DNA from: Solwaraspora sp. WMMA2056
Lineage (GTDB): Bacteria > Actinomycetota > Actinomycetes > Mycobacteriales > Micromonosporaceae
NCBI RefSeq assembly: GCF_030345095.1
Contig: NZ_CP128360.1
Coordinates: 5,580,001 to 5,644,000, forward strand
Length of the DNA: 64,000 bases
Reading direction: 5' to 3'
The position numbers were made by a program, and so were the translations under genes. Positions 1 through 8,955 of the stretch are shown here, piece after piece. The notes below the pieces were generated by a model, which was not told where the DNA came from, did not search any database, and saw only the letters and a list, made by a program, of their open reading frames with translations. Each line of letters starts with the position of its first letter. Within the stretch, counting starts at the first letter, position 1.

Positions 1-1
1 C

Positions 2-2617
2 GAATGCGGCGGCACCGTGGCGGACAACAACCTGGCCGGCGAGGGTCGGCTGGACGCGTACCAGGTGGTGGCGCAGGCGCCGCGGGCGCAGACCGGCCGG
101 CTGACCGGCACGGTGACCGACGCGGCGGACGGCTCCCCGGTCGCCGGGGTGACCGTGACGGTCGCCGGCCGCAGTGTGCAGACCGGACCCAGCGGCGGGT
201 ACGCGACGTACCTGCCGGCCGGAACGCACCCGCTGACCGTGTCCGGGTTCGGCTGGGCCACCCGGACGCTGACGGTGACGGTCGGCTCCGCGCCGGTGGT
301 CCAGGACGTCGCCCTCGACGCGGTGCCACACGTCACCCTCTCCGGTCGGGTCACCGACGGCTCCGGGCAGGGCTGGCCGCTGTACGCGCGGATCGAGATC
401 GCCGGCCGCCCCGGCCACCCGGTCTTCACCGACCCGACCAGCGGGCGGTACGCCGTACCGGTGCCCCGGCACGGCACGTACCAGTTGACGGTGACCCCGC
501 TGTACCCCGGCTACCGGACGGTGACCACCGAGGTGGCGGTCGGCGGCCAGGCCCGGACGGCGAACCTGGTGGTGGCGGCGCACATCGCCTGCACCGCCCC
601 CGGCTACACGGCCGACACCGGCGCTACGGTGTTCGCCGCCGACTTCGCCACCGAGCCGGCCGGATGGTCGATCGTGGACCGCACCGACGGCGGCGGCTGG
701 ACCTTCACCGACCACCACCAGCGGGGCAACCTGACCGGCGGTACCGGCGGGTTCGCCATCGTCGACAGCGACGGCCACGGCGTCGGGCGCAGCCAGGACA
801 CCCTGCTGCACACGCCGATGGTCGACATCTCGCAGATCGCGGCACCGGTGCTGCGGTTCCGCACCGACGCGCGGATCGCCGGCAACGGCGACGTCGCCGC
901 GATCGACGTCTCCACCGACGGCACCGAATGGGTCAACGTCTCCCAGGTGACCGAGAGCGTACGCGGGCCGCAGTTGGTGGAGATTCCGCTGGCCCCGGTG
1001 GCCGGTGCCGACCAGGTGCAGGTCCGGTTCCGCTACCGGGGCGGGTACAGCTGGTGGTGGCAGGTCGACGACGTGGCGATCGTCGACCGCACCTGCACGC
1101 CGGTCGACGGCGGGCTGATCGCCGGGTTCACCAGCGACGCGAACACCGGGACGCCGGTGGTCGGGGCGCGGGTCGCCGACCCGCAGCGCCCGGACGAGTA
1201 CGGGACGTCGGCGGCCACCCCGGCCGACGAGACGGTGCCGGACGGGTTCTACTGGTTCTTCGCCAGCGGGGCCGGGCAGCAACGGTCGTTCGTCGCCGAG
1301 GCCGCGCCGTACCAGCCGCGGAAGCGGACCGCGTCGGTGGTCGCCGGCGGTGCCCGGCGGGTCGACTTCGACCTGCGCAGCGGGCAGTTGGCGGTCTCCG
1401 GCGCACCGGTCGAGGCGGAGCTGACGCCCGGCGGCAGCGGCAGTGCCGAGTTCACCGTCCGCAACACCGGGTCCGCGCCGGTGACGGTGGAGGTGCTGGA
1501 ACGGCCCGCCGCGTCGGCGACGCCGCCGCTGACCGGGCAGCCGCCGTGGCAGCGGCTGGCCGACGCCCCGGACGGGCTGTCCGACAACGCCGCCGTGGTG
1601 CTCGACGGCGTCGTCTACTCGGTCGGCGGCGGCACCCATCTGGGCACCACCCGGCAGGCGTGGGCCTACGACCTGGCCGCCGACTCCTGGCAACGGCTGC
1701 CGGACCTGCCCCGCGACCGGGGCAAGCCGGCGGTCGCGGCGGTCGACGGCAAGGTGTACGTCTTCGGCGGCTGGGACACCGAGTTCCGCCCGCAGTCGGC
1801 GGTCGACGTGTTCGACCCGGCGACCGGGGCGTGGCACACGCTCGCCGGGGTGACCAACCCGGCACCTCGGGCGGCAGCGGCGGCAGTGGTCGTCGAAGGG
1901 CTGATCTACCTGGTCGGCGGCTGCCGGGACGACCTGTGCCGGGCGTCGGCCGACGTGCTGACGTTCGACCCGGCGACTGGCACGTTCCGGGCCCGCGTCG
2001 ACTACCCGCACGAGGTGGCGTGGCACGCCTGCGGGGCGATCGACCTGCGGATCTACTGCGCGGGCGGGTACAGCCACGACGGCGACTACGCCGACACCGT
2101 CGCCTACGACCCGGACACCGACCGCTGGGCGGCCCGCGCGGACATGCCGCATCACGTGACCGGCGCGGCGTACTCGGTGGCGGCCGGCCGGCTGGTGCTG
2201 GCCGGCGGGATGCTCGCCGCCGGCGAGATCACCGACCGGACCATCGGGTACGACCCGGTGGCCGACGCCTGGCAGGAGCTGGCCCCGACCGGGCAGGCCG
2301 CGTCCCGGGGTGCCGGTGCCTGCGGCGGGCTGGCGATCGGCGGCATGTCGCCGCAGTGGGCGGCGCTGCCGTCGATCTCCCGGTGGTCCGGGGCGGACGG
2401 CTGCACGCCGCCGGCCGAGGCGCCCTGGCTGCGGGTACGGCCGGCCAGCTTCACGCTGGCACCGGGCGCGTCGAAGGCCGTCACGCTGCGGTTCACCGCC
2501 GACGCCGCGACCGGGGTCGACGGACCCGGCCGGTACACCGCCACGTTGGCGCTGCGGGCGCAGACCCCGTACCCGGTGCCGACCGTGCCGGTGGAGTTGA
2601 CGGTACGGCAGCGGTAG
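2..2617 (+). CDS. Secreted S8 protease C-terminal part with regulatory-like and Kelch repeats (5' truncated)
   Basis: The frame is already open at base 2, so the start lies outside the window. The first residues (CGGT..DNN..GEGRLDAY) match the end of a subtilisin-like catalytic domain. Then come carboxypeptidase-regulatory-like beta-sandwich units (about residues 32-190), a jelly-roll segment typical of cell-surface proteins (205-355), another regulatory-like unit (365-455), a Kelch beta-propeller (about 515-800, with repeated GG and W-x-x-L motifs) and a C-terminal Ig-like segment. It is probably a large secreted or surface-bound protease; the catalytic triad is outside the window. The stop TAG is followed at once by a strong hairpin. 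The domain calls rest on motif recognition, and the protease assignment on only about 20 residues. Confidence 0.75.
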   Translation, partial: ECGGTVADNNLAGEGRLDAYQVVAQAPRAQTGRLTGTVTDAADGSPVAGVTVTVAGRSVQTGPSGGYATYLPAGTHPLTVSGFGWATRTLTVTVGSAPVVQDVALDAVPHVTLSGRVTDGSGQGWPLYARIEIAGRPGHPVFTDPTSGRYAVPVPRHGTYQLTVTPLYPGYRTVTTEVAVGGQARTANLVVAAHIACTAPGYTADTGATVFAADFATEPAGWSIVDRTDGGGWTFTDHHQRGNLTGGTGGFAIVDSDGHGVGRSQDTLLHTPMVDISQIAAPVLRFRTDARIAGNGDVAAIDVSTDGTEWVNVSQVTESVRGPQLVEIPLAPVAGADQVQVRFRYRGGYSWWWQVDDVAIVDRTCTPVDGGLIAGFTSDANTGTPVVGARVADPQRPDEYGTSAATPADETVPDGFYWFFASGAGQQRSFVAEAAPYQPRKRTASVVAGGARRVDFDLRSGQLAVSGAPVEAELTPGGSGSAEFTVRNTGSAPVTVEVLERPAASATPPLTGQPPWQRLADAPDGLSDNAAVVLDGVVYSVGGGTHLGTTRQAWAYDLAADSWQRLPDLPRDRGKPAVAAVDGKVYVFGGWDTEFRPQSAVDVFDPATGAWHTLAGVTNPAPRAAAAAVVVEGLIYLVGGCRDDLCRASADVLTFDPATGTFRARVDYPHEVAWHACGAIDLRIYCAGGYSHDGDYADTVAYDPDTDRWAARADMPHHVTGAAYSVAAGRLVLAGGMLAAGEITDRTIGYDPVADAWQELAPTGQAASRGAGACGGLAIGGMSPQWAALPSISRWSGADGCTPPAEAPWLRVRPASFTLAPGASKAVTLRFTADAATGVDGPGRYTATLALRAQTPYPVPTVPVELTVRQR

Positions 2618-2646
2618 GTCGTACCCCGGTGAGTTGTCCGGGGTAG

Positions 2647-2682
2647 CTGGTGCGGGGTGTCCGATCGGACACCCCGCACCAG
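2647..2682. terminator. Perfect 36-bp palindrome, terminator
   Basis: A perfect inverted repeat with 18-bp arms starts 30 bp after the protease stop codon. It has no T-tract, as is usual for actinobacterial terminators. It ends the upstream gene and insulates the acyltransferase. Confidence 0.75.
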
Positions 2683-2774
2683 CGGCCACCAACACGGCAC
2701 GATCCACCGCCGCCGTTAACCGAATCGTCGCCGTTGCGCAACCGCACGTTGCGGGAACACCCAGATTCCCGGGC

Positions 2775-2780
2775 TAGGTT
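2775..2780 (+). promoter_or_regulatory. Putative -10 element (TAGGTT) for a leaderless acyltransferase mRNA
   Basis: TAGGTT lies 8 bp before the ATG at 2789, and there is no purine-rich ribosome binding site between them. That spacing fits a leaderless transcript, which is common in actinobacteria. No convincing -35 element was found. The palindrome GTTGCGCAAC lies upstream at about 2734-2743. Confidence 0.35.
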
Positions 2781-2788
2781 CGGGCCCT

Positions 2789-3844
2789 ATGCGTGTCAGC
2801 GGGTCCCTGAGTGATCGTGCCGAGGGGACCGCCTCCTCGGCACGCACGCCGGCCGGGTCACGCGAGCGCAGCCCGTACATCGACGCGTTGCGGGCGTTGG
2901 CGATCGTGCGGGTCTACCTGCTGCACACCCTGTGGCTGACCTGGCTGCCGCTGGCGTTCCCGGCGATGCCGGTGATGTTCGCGCTGGCCGGCTATCTCAC
3001 CGCCGTGTCGCTGGACCGGGGCGCGCCGCTGCGGGTGGTCGGCTCCCGGCTGCGCCGGCTGCTGCCGCCGCTGTGGGCGCTCGCCGTGGTCGCCGTACCG
3101 CTGATGGTCCTGGTCGGCTGGCGGCCCAGCCTGCTGGACGTCACCTGGTGGGTGGCACCGCTGCGCAACCCGCCGTCCAGCGAGTGGGGCGGGCCGTTCT
3201 CCCTCGGGCTGTGGTACATCCGCGCCTACCTGTGGCTGGTGCTGCTCTCCCCGCTGCTGTGGTGGGCGTTCCGCCGCTGGCCGGTCGGCGCACTGCTGGG
3301 CCTGCCGGCGCTCGCCGTACTGCTGACGTCGCCGCTGGTCGACCTGCCGGTCAATCCGGTCACCGACGTGGTCTGGTCGGTGGCCGCGTACGGCAGTTGC
3401 TGGCTGATCGGGTACGCCCGGCACACCGGGCTGCTCGACCGGGTGCCGCTGAGGTGGTACGTGCTCGGCGTCGGCGTGCTGGCGCTCGGCGCGATGATGT
3501 GGCTGGCCGACCGGGGCGAGGACGACCAGCTCGGCGGGCTGGTCTGGGGCTGGGCGGTGGTGCTGCTGCTGATGCGGGCCCGACCCCGGCTGGGCTGGCT
3601 GGCCCAGGTGCCGTGGTTGGCCCGACTCATCCGCATGATCAACGCGCGGGCGGTGACCATCTACGTCTGGCACCTGCCGGTGCTGTACGCCGCCGGCGCG
3701 CTGCTCACCGTGGCCGGGCTCTACGCCGGCAAGGCGGCGATCCTCGGCGTGGGCACCGTGCTGCTGGTCGCGGTGGTGCTGGCGCTGGGCTGGGTCGAGG
3801 ACCTCGCCGCCCGCCGCCGCCCGTCGCTGCTGCCACCCAGTTGA
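2789..3844 (+). CDS. Acyltransferase 3 family integral membrane protein
   Basis: The 351-residue membrane protein has about ten hydrophobic segments. The N-terminal motif YIDALRALAIVRV followed by H is the hallmark of acyltransferase-3 proteins, which move acyl groups from the inner face of the membrane onto sugars or other hydroxyl acceptors. The acceptor cannot be read from sequence. The basic N-terminal 28 residues look cytoplasmic. The gene stands alone between a terminator and the convergent nucleotidyltransferase pair. The ATG at 2789 was chosen because the -10-like element fits it and no Shine-Dalgarno sequence is present. Confidence 0.8.
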   Translation: MRVSGSLSDRAEGTASSARTPAGSRERSPYIDALRALAIVRVYLLHTLWLTWLPLAFPAMPVMFALAGYLTAVSLDRGAPLRVVGSRLRRLLPPLWALAVVAVPLMVLVGWRPSLLDVTWWVAPLRNPPSSEWGGPFSLGLWYIRAYLWLVLLSPLLWWAFRRWPVGALLGLPALAVLLTSPLVDLPVNPVTDVVWSVAAYGSCWLIGYARHTGLLDRVPLRWYVLGVGVLALGAMMWLADRGEDDQLGGLVWGWAVVLLLMRARPRLGWLAQVPWLARLIRMINARAVTIYVWHLPVLYAAGALLTVAGLYAGKAAILGVGTVLLVAVVLALGWVEDLAARRRPSLLPPS

Positions 3845-3889
3845 GCCCACCTGCGAACAGTCCCTGACTGGCAACATCCTCGACGCCTG

Positions 3890-4552
3890 CTACGTGGGCT
3901 CCTGCGGCTCGGCGAGGAGTTGCTCCCGCCAGTCCGCGAATCGCCCGCGCATCGCTGCGATGTCCTGTGGTGCAGTGCCGTAGGCCGCAAAGCGGCGGTC
4001 CGGGTAGCGCGGCAGCATGTCGAACAGATCGGCGAGGATCCGTCTGTCGAATCCGGCATCGGCCTGCTCGGCAAGTTCGAGGATTCGCTCACGGGAGTAC
4101 CGACCAGTCTGCTGGGCAGCATCGACGTCGAGGAAATCTCTCGGTTCGGCGCGGGTGAAGAGGGCAGACATTTTTCCTGCGACGACGTCGTCGCTGTGCA
4201 GGACGGGACCGATGTCCATGGTCACGGGCGGCAACGCACGCCAGTTCGCGGCGAGTTCGACCTTGTACGGCCGGTCCGGTTCGACAGGTTCGGTGACCGC
4301 GAGCCGAGCGAAGGTCTCGAACCGCTGGGTGACCTCGACGGCGTAACCGCCCGAACGGTAGGCCGCGACAACGGCGTCCACCGCGACCTCGAAGTCATCG
4401 CGCCGTTCCCAGGCGGTGAACAGGTCGATGTCCTCGCTTGGTCGGACGAGAATCCCGTGTGCCTGCACGGCGTAACCGCCTGCCAGGGCAAATCCATAGC
4501 GGCCGGCGGCACGAAGCCCGATCTCCGCCAGCCGAAGGTGGACCTCTTCCAC
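3890..4552 (-). CDS. AbiEii/AbiGii-type nucleotidyltransferase, toxin-like
   Basis: The protein has about 220 residues. The motif GGYAVQAHGIL..RPSEDIDLF is the metal-binding GG...SxDxD signature of the DNA polymerase beta-like nucleotidyltransferases used by AbiE-type toxins, which modify tRNA or other targets. The GTG start at 4552 was preferred because it lies 2 bp after the upstream partner's stop (4555-4557), giving translational coupling. A longer reading frame would overlap the partner. It forms a two-gene unit with the protein at 4555-4908. Family membership is clear; toxicity is inferred from relatives, and many actinobacterial members are uncharacterised. Confidence 0.75.
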   Translation of the reverse strand: MEEVHLRLAEIGLRAAGRYGFALAGGYAVQAHGILVRPSEDIDLFTAWERRDDFEVAVDAVVAAYRSGGYAVEVTQRFETFARLAVTEPVEPDRPYKVELAANWRALPPVTMDIGPVLHSDDVVAGKMSALFTRAEPRDFLDVDAAQQTGRYSRERILELAEQADAGFDRRILADLFDMLPRYPDRRFAAYGTAPQDIAAMRGRFADWREQLLAEPQEPT

Positions 4553-4554
4553 GC

Positions 4555-4908
4555 TCAGCCGGCCAGCGTCCGCGGCGGGGCGGCGAGTTCCGGGAACCGC
4601 GCCTGCCACAGCGCACGCAGCCGAGCAGGCAGCCACAGACTCGGCCACAGTCGGCGTAGCGTATCCGCGTCGAGCCACCGGTTCAGATCAGCCACACTGG
4701 TGGCCTGATTGAGCACCGTCTGATACATCAGTTGGAGATCACCGGCATCGTCCAGGTCGTAGGCACTGTCACTGGACCAGTCCAGCCAGCGATCAAGCGT
4801 CACCACACCACCCACTGGTCCCCGCAGATCGGTCATGCGCGCGGGGACGAGGTAGTGCCGCTGGTCGACGTACCGCGAGCCAGCCGGCGCACCTTCTGCC
4901 CTCGCCAT
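4555..4908 (-). CDS. Conserved small protein paired with the AbiEii-type nucleotidyltransferase
   Basis: The protein has 117 residues. The ATG at 4908 sits 7 bp after an AGGAGG ribosome binding site; a GTG six bases further upstream would sit almost on that site. It is acidic with a helical C-terminus (LNRWLDADTLRRLWPSLWL) and has no obvious DNA-binding motif. Its stop is 2 bp before the nucleotidyltransferase start, so the two are almost certainly co-translated. By position it could be the antitoxin or a partner subunit, but no antitoxin domain is recognisable, so this is inference. Confidence 0.65.
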   Translation of the reverse strand: MARAEGAPAGSRYVDQRHYLVPARMTDLRGPVGGVVTLDRWLDWSSDSAYDLDDAGDLQLMYQTVLNQATSVADLNRWLDADTLRRLWPSLWLPARLRALWQARFPELAAPPRTLAG

Positions 4909-4959
4909 TGCCACACCTCCTGACCCGATACTACGGCCGGTCCGCCTGACAATGACGCT

Positions 4960-5928
4960 TCATCGACCGTACGTCGCCGCGACGACGGGGCGACGGAACG
5001 CGCCCCGGTAGGCGTACGGGCTGGTGCCGACGATCCGCTTGAAGCTGTCCCGGAACGCGGTCGGCGAGCCGAAGCCGACCCGGCGGCTGATCTGCTCCAC
5101 CCCGTCATCGGTGGCCTCCAGCAGGTGCTGGGCCTGCCGGATCCGGGCCTCCTGCAGCCAGCGCAGCGGCGCGACTCCGGTGTGTTCGCGGAAGCGCCGG
5201 TGCTGGGTCCGTGGGCTCATCCCGGCCCGGTCGGCGATCCGGGCCAGCGTCAACGGCTCGGCCGCCTGCTCACGCAGCCAGATCAGTAGCGGCTCGATCG
5301 CCGGCTCGGGCGGACCCGGCGGCGCCTGTGCGGGAATGAACTGGGCCTGCCCGCCGCTGCGTTCCAACGGCATCACCGACAGCCGGGCGGCGTCGGCGGC
5401 CGCCGCTGAGCCGTGGTCGCGCCGGACCAGGTGCAGGCAGAGGTCGAGGCCGGCGGCGGCCCCAGCGGAGGTCAGGATCTGCCCGTCGTCGACGTAGAGC
5501 ACGTCCGGGTCGACCCGTACGGCCGGGTAGCGGGCGGCCAGTTCGGCGGCGGCGCGCCAGTGGGTGGTGGCCGGTCGGCCGTCGAGCAGTCCGGCGGCGG
5601 CGAGCACGAACGCCCCGGAGCAGATCGAGGCGATCCGGGTCCCGGCGGCGGCTGCGGCGCGCAGCGCGGCCAGCACCGGTTGCGGTACGGGAGCCGACAG
5701 GTCGGCGCAGCCGGGGACGATCACCGTGTCGGCGGCGGCCAGCGCGGTCAGGTCGGCGGCCGGCCGCAGGGTGAACGCGCCGGCGTCCACCTCGGGTGTC
5801 GCGGCGCAGACCACCACCTGGTATGCCGCCCGCCCGTCGGGCAGCCGCAGCCGGCTGAACACTTCGACCGGGGTGGACAGGTCGAACGGGATCACCCCGT
5901 CGAAGGCGAGGATCGCGATCCGGTGCAT
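4960..5928 (-). CDS. GlxA-family transcriptional regulator (DJ-1/PfpI + AraC HTH)
   Basis: In this 322-residue protein the N-terminal half (1-190) is a DJ-1/PfpI class-I amidotransferase-like fold, with Cys in SICSGAFVLAAAGLLDG and the following TTHW. The C-terminal 100 residues hold two AraC-type helix-turn-helices (LTLARIADRAGMSPRTQHRRF and VEQISRRVGFGSPTAFRDSFKR). Such proteins activate or repress nearby catabolic genes in response to an unknown small molecule. It is divergent from the membrane-protein pair starting at 5993-6020, with only about 65-90 bp between, so those genes are plausible targets. Confidence 0.88.
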   Translation of the reverse strand: MHRIAILAFDGVIPFDLSTPVEVFSRLRLPDGRAAYQVVVCAATPEVDAGAFTLRPAADLTALAAADTVIVPGCADLSAPVPQPVLAALRAAAAAGTRIASICSGAFVLAAAGLLDGRPATTHWRAAAELAARYPAVRVDPDVLYVDDGQILTSAGAAAGLDLCLHLVRRDHGSAAAADAARLSVMPLERSGGQAQFIPAQAPPGPPEPAIEPLLIWLREQAAEPLTLARIADRAGMSPRTQHRRFREHTGVAPLRWLQEARIRQAQHLLEATDDGVEQISRRVGFGSPTAFRDSFKRIVGTSPYAYRGAFRRPVVAATYGR

Positions 5929-6019
5929 GCGACGACGGTACGCCGGCCGTGGCGAGAATCCGTTGACCTATGGCTTGCCAGCCACTCGTGGCATGACGAA
6001 CCGCCCATACCGTCGCGTC

Positions 6020-6523
6020 GTGACGAAATTTCTGCTCTCCGTACACGTGCTGGCGGCGATCGTGGCGATCGGCCCGGTCACCGTCGCGGCCAGCATGTTC
6101 CCGGCCGCCGCCCGGCGGGCGATTGCCGACCCGCAGGACGCCGCCGCCCGCACGACGCTGCGGACGCTGCACCGGATCTGCCGGGTGTACGCCGCCGTCG
6201 GGATCGTCGTGCCGGTGTTCGGCCTGGCCACCGCCACCAGCCTCGGAGTGCTCACCGACACCTGGCTGCTCGTGTCGATCACACTCACCGTGGTCGCCGC
6301 CGCGCTGCTGGTGCTGCGGGTGCTCCCCCGCCAGGCGGCGCTGCTGGCCGGACTCGACACTGCCGGCACAGAGCCGCAGCAGACGGCGACAGTGGCGGCG
6401 ACAGCGAGCACGCCGACCACGGCACCGGGGCGGCTGGCGGCGTACACCGGGGTGTTCAACCTGCTCTGGGCGACCGTCACCGTGCTGATGATCGTCCGGC
6501 CCGGCTCGACGACCGGGGTGTGA
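6020..6523 (+). CDS. DUF2269-like integral membrane protein
   Basis: The 167-residue protein has four hydrophobic segments and begins VTKFLLSVHVLAAIVAIGP, a pattern of DUF2269-type membrane proteins of unknown function. The GTG at 6020 gives a normal start directly before the first membrane helix. The in-frame ATG at 5993 would add nine polar residues and is the alternative. Its stop lies 2 bp before the ATG of the next small membrane protein, so the two form an operon divergent from the GlxA-type regulator. Confidence 0.65.
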   Translation: MTKFLLSVHVLAAIVAIGPVTVAASMFPAAARRAIADPQDAAARTTLRTLHRICRVYAAVGIVVPVFGLATATSLGVLTDTWLLVSITLTVVAAALLVLRVLPRQAALLAGLDTAGTEPQQTATVAATASTPTTAPGRLAAYTGVFNLLWATVTVLMIVRPGSTTGV

Positions 6524-6525
6524 GG

Positions 6526-6783
6526 ATGTCGGGCAGTCTGCGGCTGCTGCGGATCGCCGCCGGAGTCGAACTCGCAACCCTGATCATGATGCTGGCCAAT
6601 CTGGCGACGGTGCACTGGCCGGCGGTGTCGTCGCTGCTGGGCCCGACCCACGGGGCGGCGTACCTGCTTGTGGTCGTCGCGGCCGCGCAGCAGCCGGCCG
6701 CGCCGCGATCGGCCCGGCTGCTCAGCCTGCTGCCCGGCGTCGGTGGACTGCTCGCGCTCCGCGCGCTACCGACTCAGCGGTAA
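6526..6783 (+). CDS. DUF3817-like small membrane protein
   Basis: The protein has 85 residues and two or three hydrophobic helices. The pattern LRLLRIAAGVELATL, then GPTHGAAYLLVVV, resembles DUF3817 proteins, which usually show RxxxxxEG and GxxHG motifs in the same places. It starts just after the preceding stop (TGA, GG, ATG), so it is translationally coupled. Function is unknown. Confidence 0.65.
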   Translation: MSGSLRLLRIAAGVELATLIMMLANLATVHWPAVSSLLGPTHGAAYLLVVVAAAQQPAAPRSARLLSLLPGVGGLLALRALPTQR

Positions 6784-6798
6784 CCAGGGGCGGCGCGG

Positions 6799-7725
6799 TC
6801 AGCGGAGGGCGTCGTCGGCGAGCCGGGCGTGCACGCCGACGACGCCGTTGACGATCTGGGTGACCCGTACGTCGACGACGACGCTGGCCAGGGCGACCGC
6901 GTCACCCCGGGACAGTCCGTACCGGCGGGACATCAGCGTGATCATCGCGTCGAGCGCGTCGGCGGCGGCGGCGTCCAGGGTGTCGCCCAGGCCGAGGGTC
7001 AGCCAGGCACCGTCGACCCGGGCCACCGGCCCGGTCAGCGGCTGGTCGTCGACCAGGTCGAAGGTGAGCGCGACCCGGTCCATCGGGCATTCGATCGCCG
7101 TACCGCAGATCTCGCCGTCGCCCTGGGCGGCGTGTCCGTCGCCGACGGAGAGGAGCGCGCCGTCGACGGTGACCGGCAGCAGCAGGGTGCTGCCGACTAC
7201 CAGGTCCTTGCAGTCCAGGTTGCCGCCGCAGCGCCGGGGCGGGATCGTCGAGTGTTCACCGGGCTGCGCCGGTGGCATGCCGAGCACCCCGAGGAACGGC
7301 CGCAGCGTCACCGTGTGGCCGAGCTGGTTGCGCCCGGTGCCGGCGGCCGGGTCCAGTTGCCAGGTGTGCACGGTCTCGGTGCCGGCGATGCCGTACCGGT
7401 CGCTGTGCGGGGTCAACGCGCTGCCGGCGAGGGTGGTGCCCCACTCGGCCGGCAGCACCTCGTCGACGCGTACCGACAGGGTCGTCCCCGGCCGGGCACC
7501 GCGCACCGCCACCGGTCCGACCAGCGCGTGGCCGAACCCCGGCCGGTACGCGGCGTGCCGGGGCCGCTGGTCGTGCGGCCCACCGGCATACGGCCCGGCC
7601 GACCACCAGCAGTCGAGGGTACGGACGGTGACCGTGTCACCGGGGTCGATGGTGAGCACCGGTGGATAGTCGGGTGAGAAGTAGCCGTGCAGGGTCCGGG
7701 CGTCCGGCTCCAGGGTGTGCCGCAT
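6799..7725 (-). CDS. Acetamidase/formamidase family protein
   Basis: The 308-residue protein belongs to the FmdA/AmdA family of cytosolic enzymes that hydrolyse short amides such as formamide or acetamide to ammonia and the acid. Family features include the N-terminal beta-rich region, NLDCKDLVVGSTLLLPV followed by GALLSVGDGHAAQGDGEICG (metal and active-site region), and a C-terminal MSRRYGLSRGDAVAL segment. The start is an ATG with no close competitor. It is convergent with the small membrane protein (16 bp apart) and divergent from the NUDIX gene. Substrate is inferred only. Confidence 0.88.
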   Translation of the reverse strand: MRHTLEPDARTLHGYFSPDYPPVLTIDPGDTVTVRTLDCWWSAGPYAGGPHDQRPRHAAYRPGFGHALVGPVAVRGARPGTTLSVRVDEVLPAEWGTTLAGSALTPHSDRYGIAGTETVHTWQLDPAAGTGRNQLGHTVTLRPFLGVLGMPPAQPGEHSTIPPRRCGGNLDCKDLVVGSTLLLPVTVDGALLSVGDGHAAQGDGEICGTAIECPMDRVALTFDLVDDQPLTGPVARVDGAWLTLGLGDTLDAAAADALDAMITLMSRRYGLSRGDAVALASVVVDVRVTQIVNGVVGVHARLADDALR

Positions 7726-7819
7726 CGCGGCAGGTTACCGCCGACGGGCCAGGTAGCGCAGCGACCGGCCGCCGGCCGGCAGGGTCCACGGTGTCGCGGC
7801 AGGCGTATCGTCGGACGGC

Positions 7820-8359
7820 GTGACCGGTGTGCCGTACTCGTTCTGCTCGTCCTGCGGTGTCGGCTACCCGGCCGATGCCGGCTGGCCCCGTCAGTGTGGC
7901 CACTGTGGTCAGCTGGTGTGGCGCAATCCGACGCCGGTGGCGGTCGCGGTGGTCCCGGTCGTCACCGAGAAAGGGCTCGGCGTGGTGGTGCAGCGCCGTG
8001 ACATCGAGCCGGCGCGCGGCGAGTTGGCGCTGCCCGGCGGGTTCATCGAGTACGGCGAGGACTGGCGTACCGCAGTGGTCCGTGAGTTGCGCGAGGAGAC
8101 CGGATTGGACGGTGCGGCCGACCAGGTGCGGCTCTACGACGTACGGAGCGTGCCGAGCGGTGCCAGTCTGCTGATCTTCGGCATGCTTCCGCCCCGGCCC
8201 GCCAAGATGTTGCCGCCGTCGGCACCCACCGACGAGGCTACCGAGTGGCTGGTGACGACCGAGCCGGTCGAGTTGGCGTTCCCGTTGCACACCGAGGTGC
8301 TGACCCGGGTGCTCGACGAGGCGTCCGGGGTCGCGGCGGCCGGTACCCTGACGACGTGA
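7820..8359 (+). CDS. NUDIX hydrolase with N-terminal zinc ribbon
   Basis: The protein has 179 residues. Residues 8-32 carry two CxxC pairs (CSSCG and CGHCG), as in NudC-like or ADP-ribose pyrophosphatase-like proteins. The full Nudix box lies at about 73-96: G-x5-E-x7-REL-x-EETGL, the Mg-binding catalytic loop. It probably hydrolyses a nucleoside diphosphate derivative; the substrate is not visible. The GTG at 7820 follows TATCGT by 7 bp, which fits leaderless translation. Its stop overlaps the GTG start of the DUF1707 gene (GTGA), so the two are coupled. Confidence 0.85.
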   Translation: MTGVPYSFCSSCGVGYPADAGWPRQCGHCGQLVWRNPTPVAVAVVPVVTEKGLGVVVQRRDIEPARGELALPGGFIEYGEDWRTAVVRELREETGLDGAADQVRLYDVRSVPSGASLLIFGMLPPRPAKMLPPSAPTDEATEWLVTTEPVELAFPLHTEVLTRVLDEASGVAAAGTLTT

Positions 8360-8955
8360 ACGACGTTCCTGACCGGCTGCCGGCCGAGCGGCTGCGGGCC
8401 TCCGACGCCGACCGTGAGCGGGTGGCCGAGGTGCTGCGGACGGCGGCGGCCGAGGGGCGGATCGACCTGCCCGAGTTGGACGAGCGGCTCACCCAGGTGT
8501 ACGCGGCCCGTACCTACGCCGATCTGGAGCCGCTCACCCGGGACATCCCCCGCGCGGTCTCCGACGCGGTGGCGCGCCGGGGCGGTGGCGACGTCGCCGT
8601 GTCCCGCCCGGCGGGCTGGGCGGTCGCGGTGATGAGCGGGTTCGACCGGCGGGGCCGGTGGGTGGCGCCGGGCGTGCTGCGGGCGGTGGCCTTCTGGGGC
8701 GGCGGGCGGATCGACCTGCGCCAGGCGCAGTTCGACGCGAACGTGATCCGGATCCGGGCCTGGGCGATCATGGGCGGTATCGACATCGTGGTGCCCGACG
8801 ACGCGGAGGTGTCGGTCAACGGCCTGGGTCTGATGGGCGCCTTCGATCAGCGGGCCGCCGGGCTGGGCAGTCCGGGTGGGCCGAGGATCCAGATCAGCGG
8901 GTTGGCGTTCTGGGGCGGTGTCTCGATCAGACGGCGGGGCCGGCCGGGACGCTGA
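8356..8955 (+). CDS. DUF1707 (SHOCT-like) protein with LiaF-like C-terminal domain
   Basis: The protein has 199 residues. The N-terminus (LRASDADRERVAEVLRTAAAEGRI..ELDERL) is the DUF1707 helical domain widespread in actinobacteria. The second half (AFWGGGRIDLRQAQF and SGLAFWGGVSIRRR) is a LiaF/cell-wall-stress-like beta repeat region. It may take part in envelope-stress sensing, but function is unknown. The GTG at 8356 overlaps the NUDIX stop. The last 29 bp overlap the convergent phosphopantetheinyl transferase gene tail to tail. Confidence 0.82.
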   Translation: MNDVPDRLPAERLRASDADRERVAEVLRTAAAEGRIDLPELDERLTQVYAARTYADLEPLTRDIPRAVSDAVARRGGGDVAVSRPAGWAVAVMSGFDRRGRWVAPGVLRAVAFWGGGRIDLRQAQFDANVIRIRAWAIMGGIDIVVPDDAEVSVNGLGLMGAFDQRAAGLGSPGGPRIQISGLAFWGGVSIRRRGRPGR

